From contig JAUVMS010000025.1 of the NCBI GenBank assembly GCA_030600135.1, forward strand, positions 1 through 14,176: 14,176 nucleotides of DNA. The letters are read 5' to 3'. Positions 1 to 6,593 of the stretch are shown here, one piece after another (position 1 is the first letter of the stretch; every line of letters begins with the position of its first letter). The DNA comes from Hyphomicrobiales bacterium (GTDB taxonomy: Bacteria; Pseudomonadota; Alphaproteobacteria; Rhizobiales; JAUVMS01). The translations under genes and the position numbers were made by a program. Under the pieces are notes generated by a model. That model did not search any database and was not told the DNA's origin. It saw only the letters and a program-made list of their open reading frames with translations.

Positions 1-64
1 ACGGCGAAAACAGGCGAGGCCGCGACGGCGAACCCGCAACTGAGAACAAGGATTGTGCCGGGGC

Positions 65-1087
65 ATGAAACTCGCGACGCTGAAGGATGGTACACGGGAT
101 GGGCGATTGCTCGTCGTCTCACGCGATCTCTCGCATGCCGTTGGCGCCCGAGCTGTAACGACCTTGCAGGCCGCGCTCGACGATTGGGCCGCGGTTGAGC
201 CAGAACTCCAAGCTCAATCCGACGCTCTCAATGGCGGTCATGACGAGGGCCGCATTTCGTTCGACGCGACAGCGTGCGCTTCACCTCTGCCCCGCGCCTA
301 TCAATGGGCCGACGGCTCTGCCTACGTGAACCACGTCGAACTGGTGCGCAAGGCACGCGGTGCCGAGATGCCTGAGAGTTTTTGGACCGAACCGCTCATG
401 TATCAGGGCGGCTCCGACACTTTCTTGGGCCCTTACGACGACATCTTGGCGGGCGACGAGGCCTGGGGCATCGATTTCGAGGCAGAGATCGCGGTCATTG
501 TCGACGATACACCCATGGGTGTATCGCCGGAGAAAGCGAGCGAACGCATTCGCCTGGTGACGCTGGTGAACGATGTCAGCCTGCGCGGCCTCATCCCTGC
601 CGAGCTTGGAAAGGGATTCGGCTTTTTTCAATCGAAGCCATCGTCCGCCTTTTCGCCCGTCGCCGTCACCCCGGACGAATTGGACACGGCATGGTTTGGC
701 GGCAGGCTGCACCGACTACTTATCGTCCAGTTTAATGACCAGCCATTTGGCAAGGCTGATGCCGGCGTCGACATGACCTTCAGCTTCCCAGAGCTCATCG
801 CCCACGCCGCCAAGTCTCGGCCACTCGGCGCCGGCGCCATCATTGGCTCGGGCACGGTGTCGAACAAGGACACGAGCGGCGGCCCCGGCAAGCCCATCAC
901 CGATGGCGGCCTCGGCTATTCCTGTTTGGCCGAGATTCGCATGGTTGAAACCATCCTCAAAGGTGCGCCGGCCACCAGTTTCATGAAGTTTGGCGACCGC
1001 GTTCGCATCGAGATGTTGAATGAGCACGGCGCATCGATCTTTGGAGCCATCGAGCAGACAGTCCGCCGCTATGACCCAATGCCCTAA
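65..1087 (+). CDS. Fumarylacetoacetate hydrolase (FAH) family protein
   Basis: 340-residue FAA-hydrolase family enzyme, predicted to cleave a fumaryl-type beta-diketo acid (fumarylacetoacetate-like) to fumarate plus a short acid, the last step of a homogentisate- or gentisate-like pathway. The N-terminus MKLATLKDGTRDG followed by VVSRDL is typical of the two-domain bacterial class with an extra N-terminal domain. The C-terminal catalytic fold shows the metal-ligand pattern DFEAE (E139, E141) and VNDVSLR (D170), then FFQSKP and GSGTVSNKD. I chose ATG at 65 because homologues begin MKLAT; a TTG four codons upstream is also in frame. AAGGA at about 48-52 is a distant ribosome binding site. The 3' end overlaps the next start by 17 bases, implying one operon. 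Co-location with maleylacetoacetate isomerase supports the role; the exact substrate is inferred only. Confidence 0.93.
   Translation: MKLATLKDGTRDGRLLVVSRDLSHAVGARAVTTLQAALDDWAAVEPELQAQSDALNGGHDEGRISFDATACASPLPRAYQWADGSAYVNHVELVRKARGAEMPESFWTEPLMYQGGSDTFLGPYDDILAGDEAWGIDFEAEIAVIVDDTPMGVSPEKASERIRLVTLVNDVSLRGLIPAELGKGFGFFQSKPSSAFSPVAVTPDELDTAWFGGRLHRLLIVQFNDQPFGKADAGVDMTFSFPELIAHAAKSRPLGAGAIIGSGTVSNKDTSGGPGKPITDGGLGYSCLAEIRMVETILKGAPATSFMKFGDRVRIEMLNEHGASIFGAIEQTVRRYDPMP
505..526. repeat. Perfect 22-bp palindrome inside the FAH-family gene
   Basis: The half-site CGATACACCCA is followed immediately by its exact reverse complement TGGGTGTATCG, with no spacer. It encodes DTPMGVS, a conserved stretch of this family. 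The symmetry depends on the codons ACA and GTA, which are AT-richer choices than the local style. It may be coincidence or an intragenic protein-binding site. Confidence 0.6.
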
Positions 1088-2312
1088 TCGGTCGGCAGAA
1101 GCCGTTGCCCAAGGCTCGATCGGAGCCACGACGTTCGGGCGTGGATCCGTTGCGGCGCTCGGTGCGCTCACTGCCCTTGGTGCGTTCACCTCAGATATCG
1201 TGGTCCCCGGTGTCGCCGACATCGGCGCGAGTTTCGGTGCGAGCCAACAGCAGTCAGCACTAATCGTGACGTTGTACTTGGTTGGCTATGGACCCGGACA
1301 ATTCCTGTGGGGGACGCTGACCGACCGCTTTGGTCGACGCCCGACATTGCTTTGCGGCCTCATTCTATTCGTTCTGAGCAGCATTGGCTGTGCGCTCGCC
1401 ACGTCATTCGGACAGCTCTTGGCGCTTCGCTGCCTTCAGGGTGTAGCAGTGGGCTGTGGCCCGTCCATCGCCCGCGCCATAGTGCGCGATATTGGTGAGG
1501 GTCGCCGTGGCGCGTCGTTGATGGCGACAATGACGGCCGTCCTGGGTGTTGCGCCGCTGTTTGCCCCATTGCTCGGCGCAGGCTTACTCGTAGCGTTTGC
1601 CTGGCAGGCGATGTTTTGGTTCCTTGCGCTGGCAGGGACCGCAATTCTGTTGACCGCTGTGGTGCTCCTACCTGAGACGTTGGCGGCCCCCGACACCGAA
1701 GCCCTCAGGCCAGCCCGGCTCTGGCGCAAAGTCGTGTTTCTGGGCCGACAATCGGAGTTTCGCTTCGGCTTTGCCGTGGTTTGCATTATTTACGGCGGCT
1801 ATGCGGCATTGCTCGGCTTGGGCGCGCTAGTCGGCGCACAGAGCTACGGAATTCCTGGCGAGCGGTTCGGTGTCATCTTTACGATTGCGGCGAGCGCCTT
1901 CATTGCCGGTGCGCTGCTCGCCCGCCGCCTGGTAAACAATGGCGGCATATTGCTTGCGACGCGGCTCGGCGGTTTCGCGGCGGGCGCCTCGGGACTGGCA
2001 CTCGCGGCCATCACCTTTCAAGAGCCCGAGTTTTGGGTTCTCTGGGCAGTCGTTTCGGCCTACGTGTTTTCGTTTGGCATGCTGCTACCGGTGGCGACCG
2101 CCCGCGCCCTCGAGCCGGCCGGCGAATTCGCAGGCTTTGCCTCGTCGTTGCTGGGCGCCTGCATGGTGTTGGGTGGGGCCGCGGGCTCGGCCCTCGCCGC
2201 GCAGCTCTTTGATGGAAGTCACAGGGCGCTCTGCACGGTCATGGCGGCAGCCGCGCTCGCGGTTTTTGCGATTTGCGTGTCTTCCAGGCGTCCGACCGAA
2301 ACGGCGACCTGA
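1071..2312 (+). CDS. MFS transporter, Bcr/CflA-like
   Basis: About 413-residue inner-membrane protein with 12 predicted hydrophobic segments. The first follows a short polar N-terminus (LGALTALGAFTSDIVVPGV). The MFS motif A between segments 2 and 3 is clear (GTLTDRFGRRPTL), and segment 4 carries RCLQGVAVGCGPSIARAIVRD-like residues, characteristic of the Bcr/CflA drug:proton antiporter branch. Its position between catabolic genes suggests it moves the pathway substrate or exports a toxic aromatic or intermediate; direction cannot be told from sequence. Start: ATG at 1071 gives the expected short N-terminus and overlaps the FAH-family stop by 17 bases; an upstream ATG at 1020 lies deep inside that gene and would add 17 unlikely residues. 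Confidence 0.9.
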   Translation: MTQCPNRSAEAVAQGSIGATTFGRGSVAALGALTALGAFTSDIVVPGVADIGASFGASQQQSALIVTLYLVGYGPGQFLWGTLTDRFGRRPTLLCGLILFVLSSIGCALATSFGQLLALRCLQGVAVGCGPSIARAIVRDIGEGRRGASLMATMTAVLGVAPLFAPLLGAGLLVAFAWQAMFWFLALAGTAILLTAVVLLPETLAAPDTEALRPARLWRKVVFLGRQSEFRFGFAVVCIIYGGYAALLGLGALVGAQSYGIPGERFGVIFTIAASAFIAGALLARRLVNNGGILLATRLGGFAAGASGLALAAITFQEPEFWVLWAVVSAYVFSFGMLLPVATARALEPAGEFAGFASSLLGACMVLGGAAGSALAAQLFDGSHRALCTVMAAAALAVFAICVSSRRPTETAT

Positions 2313-2330
2313 ACCAACGGGGAGGTTAAA

Positions 2331-3287
2331 ATGAACAAGGCCTTTGCATCGTCGGGCGATATTGGCGAGAAAAAAATCTCCTTCACGGAGATCGGGTCGA
2401 ACCTCTATGCCTTTACGGCCGAGGGCGATCCGAACTCGGGTGTCATCGTCGGTGACGATTGTGTCATGGTGATCGATGCCCAAGCAACGCCGGTCGCCGC
2501 GCAGGATGTCGTTTCGCGCATTCGCCAAGTGACGGACAAGCCGATTCGCCATGTCGTGCTCTCTCACTATCATGCCGTGCGGGTGCTGGGTGCCGCCGGC
2601 TTCGAGGCCGAGCAGATCATCGCGTCGGACAAATGCCGAGCCATGATCGCCGAACGTGGCGAGGAGGATTGGGCCTCGGAGTATGGCCGCATGCCGCGCC
2701 TCTTCAAGGAGCCGGACTCAATTCCGGGCCTCACCTGGCCGACAATGACTTTTAGAGAGAAAATGACGGTCTATCTCGGCAATCGCCGCGTCGATCTCAT
2801 GCATCTCGGGCGCTCGCACACGGCAGGTGATATCGTCGCCTGGGTGCCCGACGCCCAGGTGATGTTTTCCGGCGACGCGGCGGAGTATAAATCCGCATGC
2901 TATTGTGGCGACGCCCACTTCAATGATTGGCAGCAAACACTCGATTGCATCGCCGCGTTCGAGCCTGAAGCTCTCTTGCCTGGTCGAGGTGACGCGCTTA
3001 CCACCCCTGAGCGTGTGCAGGAAGGCCTGGTGCTGACCCGAGATTTCCTGCGGTCCACCTATCGCCCTGCTGCACGCGCGGCCGCCCGCGGTGCCCCGCT
3101 GAAAGAAGCGTTCGAGGCAACGCGCGAAGCCTGCGATCCGAAGTTCTCCGACTACGCGATTTACGAGCACTGCCTGCCATTCAACGTCGCCCGCGCTTAT
3201 GACGAAGCCAATGGCATCGACACGCCGCGAATCTGGACCGCGGAGCGTGACCGCGAGATGTGGGCTGCCCTCCAGGGCGATGCGTGA
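2331..3287 (+). CDS. Metallo-beta-lactamase fold protein with degenerate metal motif
   Basis: 318-residue MBL-fold protein with a GGGGAGG ribosome binding site just upstream of ATG 2331, 18 bases after the MFS stop. Fold landmarks are present: VIDAQATPV in the early strand region, SHYHAVRVLG (H79, H81), GRSHTAGD (H163), FSGDAAEY (D182) and a late EHCLPFNVARAY (H280). In the standard HxHxDH motif the Asp and last His are replaced by V83 and R84, so the second metal site should be lost or altered. I recall the HYHAVRVLG form from homologues next to FAD monooxygenases, so it is likely a family trait rather than damage. It may hydrolyse or isomerise a pathway intermediate, but the reaction is unknown. 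The 3' end is followed at 28 bases by the monooxygenase start. Confidence 0.88.
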   Translation: MNKAFASSGDIGEKKISFTEIGSNLYAFTAEGDPNSGVIVGDDCVMVIDAQATPVAAQDVVSRIRQVTDKPIRHVVLSHYHAVRVLGAAGFEAEQIIASDKCRAMIAERGEEDWASEYGRMPRLFKEPDSIPGLTWPTMTFREKMTVYLGNRRVDLMHLGRSHTAGDIVAWVPDAQVMFSGDAAEYKSACYCGDAHFNDWQQTLDCIAAFEPEALLPGRGDALTTPERVQEGLVLTRDFLRSTYRPAARAAARGAPLKEAFEATREACDPKFSDYAIYEHCLPFNVARAYDEANGIDTPRIWTAERDREMWAALQGDA

Positions 3288-3315
3288 TTGCGCGGACCGC
3301 GCAGGAGCGGACGAC

Positions 3316-4926
3316 ATGAAAAAAATCTTCGAGGTTCCACTCTACCCTTATGTCAAATCCGAGGACCAAAATGCCGCAACGCCTGCGCGACATCCGGTCA
3401 TTGTCGTCGGCGCAGGACCGATCGGACTGGCGGCGGCAATCGATCTCGCCCAGCAGGGCGTGCCTGTCGTCGTGCTGGATGAAAATGATCGGGTAAGTTG
3501 GGGCTCGCGGGCTGTCTGCTACGCCAAGCGGCCGCTAGAAATTCTCGATCGGCTGGGTTGTGGCGATCCTTTCGTCGACAAGGGCGTGGTTTGGAACACC
3601 GGCAAGGTGTTCTTCGACGAGAGACAGGTCTATCGTTTCGACCTCTTGGCCGAGGATGGCCACAAGCGTCCAGCATTCATCAACCTGCAGCAGTACTATT
3701 TCGAGGAGTATTTGGTAAATCGTGTCCGCGAACTCCAAGCGGAGGGAAAGCAGATTGAGCTACGCGGTCAAAACAAGGTGGTGTCCGTCGATCCTGGCAG
3801 CGGTGGTGTGAGCCTGCTGGTCGAAACCCCGGACGGCCCCTATCAGCTAAGGGCCGACTGGCTCATCACCTGTGACGGCGCCGCCTCGCCCATCCGCAAC
3901 ATGATGGGTCTCGATTTCGTCGGTCGGGTCTTTGAGGACAACTTCCTCATCACCGACGTGATCATGGACGCGGACTTTCCGACCGAACGTTGGTTCTGGT
4001 TCGACCCTCCCTTCAACCGTGGCCAGTCGGCTCTGTTGCACAAACAGCCGGACAGTGTGTGGCGGATTGACCTGCAACTCGGTTGGAACATTGACAAGGA
4101 AGAAGAGAAAAAAACAGAGAACGTGATCCCGCGCCTCAAGGCAATGCTGGGCGATGACGTGAAGTTCGAGATTGAATGGGTTTCGATTTACACATTCCAA
4201 TGTTGCCGGATGGAAAAGTTCCGCCACGGCCGGGTACTATTCGCCGGTGACGCCGCCCACCAGGTCTCGCCCTTCGGCGCGCGCGGCGCAAACAGCGGCC
4301 TGCAGGATACCGATAACCTATGCTGGAAGCTCAAGCTGGTGATCGACGGCAAGGCGCCGGACAGCCTACTTGACAGCTATGATGTCGAGAGGGTTCATGG
4401 CGCCGATGAAAATATCCTCAATTCCTCCCGTGCCACCGATTTTATTACGCCGAAATCAGAGATCAGTCGGGTGTTCCGAGACGCAGTACTCGATCTATCC
4501 GAAAAGGTTGAATTCGCCCGCCCGTTGGTGAATTCGGGACGTCTTTCGGTGCCCTGCGTGTACGATGGTTCACCACTGAACGGAGCCGACGATACCGCTA
4601 TGCCCTCCCGCACGCGTCCTGGTGCGCCGGCCGTGGATGCCCCCATTGAAGGCGGTTGGCTGATCGACAAGCTTGGCGGCCGCTTCCAGCTCCTGGCGAT
4701 CGATGCGCAAGCGCCTGGCGAACTCGATGTCGGTGGCGTCCCGATCGAAACGCTTACGTTCGACACCCGAAAAACGCCATCAAACGCGGTGCGAGAACGT
4801 TATTTGGGCGAAGCGCCGTCAGCCATCTATCTCATGCGGCCCGATCAGCATGTGGCTGCACGCTGGCTCACGTTCGACAGAGATGCCGTCGTGTCCGCAT
4901 TGCAGGCCGCGATTGGCCGGGCGTGA
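3316..4926 (+). CDS. FAD-dependent aromatic monooxygenase (MhpA/PheA-like group A flavoprotein)
   Basis: 536-residue class A flavoprotein hydroxylase, predicted to use NAD(P)H and O2 to hydroxylate a phenolic ring. Seen motifs: Rossmann dinucleotide site VVGAGPIG (G32, G34, G37) followed by VVVLDEND ending in an acidic residue for the FAD ribose; the DG motif ITCDGAASPIR (D187); and the second FAD-ribose GD motif LFAGDAAHQVSPFGARG (D312). The C-terminal 130 residues form a thioredoxin-like tail usual in phenol hydroxylase and MhpA relatives. ATG 3316 is chosen because GCAGGAGCGG lies just upstream and the Rossmann strand then starts near residue 27; an in-frame extension back to 3199 overlaps the preceding gene. 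The GGGAGGAG just after its stop serves the next gene. Substrate is not determinable; 3-hydroxyphenyl-alkanoates or hydroxybenzoates are plausible. Confidence 0.92.
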   Translation: MKKIFEVPLYPYVKSEDQNAATPARHPVIVVGAGPIGLAAAIDLAQQGVPVVVLDENDRVSWGSRAVCYAKRPLEILDRLGCGDPFVDKGVVWNTGKVFFDERQVYRFDLLAEDGHKRPAFINLQQYYFEEYLVNRVRELQAEGKQIELRGQNKVVSVDPGSGGVSLLVETPDGPYQLRADWLITCDGAASPIRNMMGLDFVGRVFEDNFLITDVIMDADFPTERWFWFDPPFNRGQSALLHKQPDSVWRIDLQLGWNIDKEEEKKTENVIPRLKAMLGDDVKFEIEWVSIYTFQCCRMEKFRHGRVLFAGDAAHQVSPFGARGANSGLQDTDNLCWKLKLVIDGKAPDSLLDSYDVERVHGADENILNSSRATDFITPKSEISRVFRDAVLDLSEKVEFARPLVNSGRLSVPCVYDGSPLNGADDTAMPSRTRPGAPAVDAPIEGGWLIDKLGGRFQLLAIDAQAPGELDVGGVPIETLTFDTRKTPSNAVRERYLGEAPSAIYLMRPDQHVAARWLTFDRDAVVSALQAAIGRA

Positions 4927-4941
4927 GGGAGGAGTTGCGAC

Positions 4942-5151
4942 ATGAAAAAGCTCACCACGACACCGAACATCGTCGACCCCGATGGTCTCTACGCCGAGTT
5001 GCTCGCGCTCCATGACGGAAGAGAAGAAGACGAAAGCCATGCAATCAATGCGCGGCTCGTGCTGATCCTCGCCAATCATATCGGTGATCGCGACGTACTG
5101 CGCCAGGCGTATGCGCTCGCGGCCCCGGAGCTCGCGCCAAACAACGCTTGA
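4942..5151 (+). CDS. DUF2783-type small protein
   Basis: 69-residue protein of unknown function, recognised by overall pattern (DPDGLYAELLALHDG, then SHAINARLVLILANHIGDRDVLRQAYALA) as a DUF2783-like protein. It is predicted mostly helical and soluble, with no signal peptide, no membrane segment and no cysteine. It has a strong ribosome binding site (GGAGGAG, 7 bases upstream) and begins 15 bases after the monooxygenase stop, so the two are almost certainly co-translated. From memory such proteins recur beside FAD monooxygenases of this type, which suggests a partner or stability factor for the flavoprotein; that is inference, with no catalytic motif to back it. Confidence 0.85.
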   Translation: MKKLTTTPNIVDPDGLYAELLALHDGREEDESHAINARLVLILANHIGDRDVLRQAYALAAPELAPNNA

Positions 5152-5181
5152 GCTACACGACACAGAAGTAAGGAGACTGAC

Positions 5182-5724
5182 ATGAAAATCGAAAAGATCC
5201 ATCATGTTGCCTACCGCTGCAAGGACGCCAAGGAAACCGTTGAGTGGTACACAAAGAACCTCAAAATGGACTTCGTCCTGGCCATCGCCGAAGATCGCGT
5301 GCCCTCGACTCACGAGCCCGATCCCTACATGCACATCTTCCTCGATGCCGGGATGGGCAACGTCCTTGCGTTTTTCGAACTACCGACCAAGCCCGAGATG
5401 GGGCGCGATCCAAACACACCGGAATGGGTCCAGCACATCGCATTCAAGGTGAAGGACCGCGCCCAACTCATCGCCTTCAAAGAACATCTGGAGGCCAACG
5501 GCATCGATGTACTTGGGATTACCGATCATTCCATGTTCCATTCCATCTACTTTTTCGATCCCAATGGTCACCGCATCGAATTGGCCTGTCCCGATCCCAA
5601 CGAAGACGAACTGCTGGCAAAGCTCGATAGCGTGAAATGGCAGATGCTCGATGAGTGGTCGAAGACCAAGCGTGCGCCTAAGCTCGCCGCGTTTGTTCAT
5701 GAGAAAGAATTGGACCACTCGTGA
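5182..5724 (+). CDS. VOC-superfamily protein, probable type I extradiol ring-cleavage dioxygenase
   Basis: 180-residue single-unit vicinal oxygen chelate protein with two beta-alpha-beta-beta-beta modules. Likely metal ligands are H8 (HHVAYRC), H85 (WVQHIAF) and E133 (GHRIEL), with E66 (AFFELP) available as a fourth, glyoxalase-style ligand. Residues 114-133 (TDHSMFHSIYFFDPNGHRIE) fit the extradiol dioxygenase signature as I remember it: T-x-H, five residues, I-Y-x2-D-P-x-G, three residues, E. H116 and Y123 match the second-shell His and Tyr of those enzymes. AAGGAGA sits 6 bases before the ATG. With a hydroxylase before it and maleylacetoacetate isomerase after it, ring cleavage is the step the operon otherwise lacks. 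Alternative: a glyoxalase-like isomerase or a non-catalytic binding protein. VOC membership is near certain; the dioxygenase role is moderate. Confidence 0.88.
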   Translation: MKIEKIHHVAYRCKDAKETVEWYTKNLKMDFVLAIAEDRVPSTHEPDPYMHIFLDAGMGNVLAFFELPTKPEMGRDPNTPEWVQHIAFKVKDRAQLIAFKEHLEANGIDVLGITDHSMFHSIYFFDPNGHRIELACPDPNEDELLAKLDSVKWQMLDEWSKTKRAPKLAAFVHEKELDHS

Positions 5725-5740
5725 TGCCCACTTCTGAGTA

Positions 5741-5757
5741 TCAATGACCAATTGACA
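5741..5757 (+). promoter_or_regulatory. Weak dyad with TTGACA in the VOC-maiA gap
   Basis: TCAAT and ATTGA flank a 5-base spacer (5741-5755), and the right arm merges into TTGACA (5752-5757), a consensus -35 hexamer. I see no convincing -10 at the right distance, so this may be a minor operator-like site or chance in the 67-base gap. Confidence 0.2.
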
Positions 5758-5791
5758 TCGCTCGCATCTGTTGAAGCAAGGCGGTCCACTC

Positions 5792-6433
5792 ATGACCAAA
5801 CCAATCCTCTATGACTATTGGCGCTCCTCGGCCGGCTATCGGGTTCGGATCGCACTCAATCTCAAGGGCCTACCCTTCGACAGCGTTCCCATCGACCTGC
5901 TGGCTGGCGCGCAGCGCTCGCCCGAACACCTAGAGCGCAACCCCCAGGGCCTCGTGCCGGCCATCGATCTCGACGGTGAAACGCTGACACAGTCCCTGGC
6001 GATCATCGAATACCTGGATGAGACCACGCCCGCGCCGTGGTTGATTCCGGATCAAGCGACCGCCAGGGCTCGCGTGCGTTCCCTTTCTCATGCCATTGCC
6101 ATGGACATCCATCCGGTCTGCAACCTGAAGGTGGTGCGCCACGTATGCGATCTCACCGGCGGCGGCGATGAGACCAAAGCGGCTTGGATGAGGGCTTTCA
6201 TTCGGCCAGGCATCGAGGCCATCGAGACTTTGTTGGACCATCCCTCGACGGGCGCGTTCTGCCACGGCGACGCGCCCACCATGGCGGACTGTTGCTTGAT
6301 CCCGCAACTCTATAATGCCGAGCGCTGGAGCATCGACCATTCTGATCTGACACGCACCTCGCGGGTCGCCGCAAGTTGCAACGCGCTCGAGGCCTTTCAG
6401 GCCGCTCATCCAGACCGCTTTGCGCCAACTTGA
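5792..6433 (+). CDS. maiA: Maleylacetoacetate isomerase (GST zeta class)
   Basis: 213-residue zeta-class glutathione transferase that isomerises maleylacetoacetate or maleylpyruvate to the fumaryl form using glutathione, in the cytosol. The N-terminal thioredoxin-like domain has YDYWRSSAGYRVRIALNLKG, with the zeta-class serine pair S12-S13; the usual SSC/SSAxxR loop is here SSAGYR. It continues with NPQGLVPAIDLDG (cis-Pro loop) and QSLAIIEYLDE (glutathione gamma-glutamyl contact). The C-terminal helical domain includes MADCCLIPQLYNA. ATG 5792 is preferred: AAGGCGG lies about 8 bases before it and homologues start close to this point; an in-frame TTG at 5771 would add seven residues. It lies 67 bases after the VOC gene and completes the isomerase-hydrolase pair with the FAH-family gene at the operon's front. 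Whether the natural substrate is maleylacetoacetate, maleylpyruvate or an analogue is open. Confidence 0.93.
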   Translation: MTKPILYDYWRSSAGYRVRIALNLKGLPFDSVPIDLLAGAQRSPEHLERNPQGLVPAIDLDGETLTQSLAIIEYLDETTPAPWLIPDQATARARVRSLSHAIAMDIHPVCNLKVVRHVCDLTGGGDETKAAWMRAFIRPGIEAIETLLDHPSTGAFCHGDAPTMADCCLIPQLYNAERWSIDHSDLTRTSRVAASCNALEAFQAAHPDRFAPT

Positions 6434-6440
6434 CGCCCGC

Positions 6441-6458
6441 TGCCGGTGGGCTCCGGCA
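6441..6458 (+). terminator. Possible short hairpin after maiA
   Basis: TGCCGG and CCGGCA form a perfect 6-bp GC-rich stem around a 6-base loop, starting 8 bases after the maiA stop. There is no T-run after it, so intrinsic termination is doubtful; it could equally be a processing or stability hairpin at the operon end. Confidence 0.25.
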
Positions 6459-6593
6459 CACCTTACGATCGCTTCCAACCGTTTGCTGCCCGGCCACCGG
6501 CCAGCAACACCGCTGGACCGTCACGCGCTGGCCTGCCACTATCAACTCTCCAAACTAGGCATGAAATCGCTTGTTCAAATGCGAGCGACGCAG

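Noticed and set aside
281..712. 143-codon open frame on the minus strand inside the FAH-family gene
   Set aside because: It is antisense to a clearly conserved coding region, shows no family motifs, and is typical of GC-rich shadow frames.
2085..2573. 162-codon minus-strand frame across the MFS/MBL junction
   Set aside because: It spans two real + strand genes and their ribosome binding site; its protein has no recognisable domain and is Arg-rich in the way of antisense translations.
3199..3315. N-terminal extension of the FAD monooxygenase
   Set aside because: It overlaps the end of the MBL-fold gene; the internal ATG at 3316 has a proper ribosome binding site and gives the expected N-terminus.
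6420..6593. Long N-terminal extension of the HAD gene overlapping maiA
   Set aside because: The added residues have no similarity to HAD proteins and lack a ribosome binding site; homologues start near MTVLGIRG.
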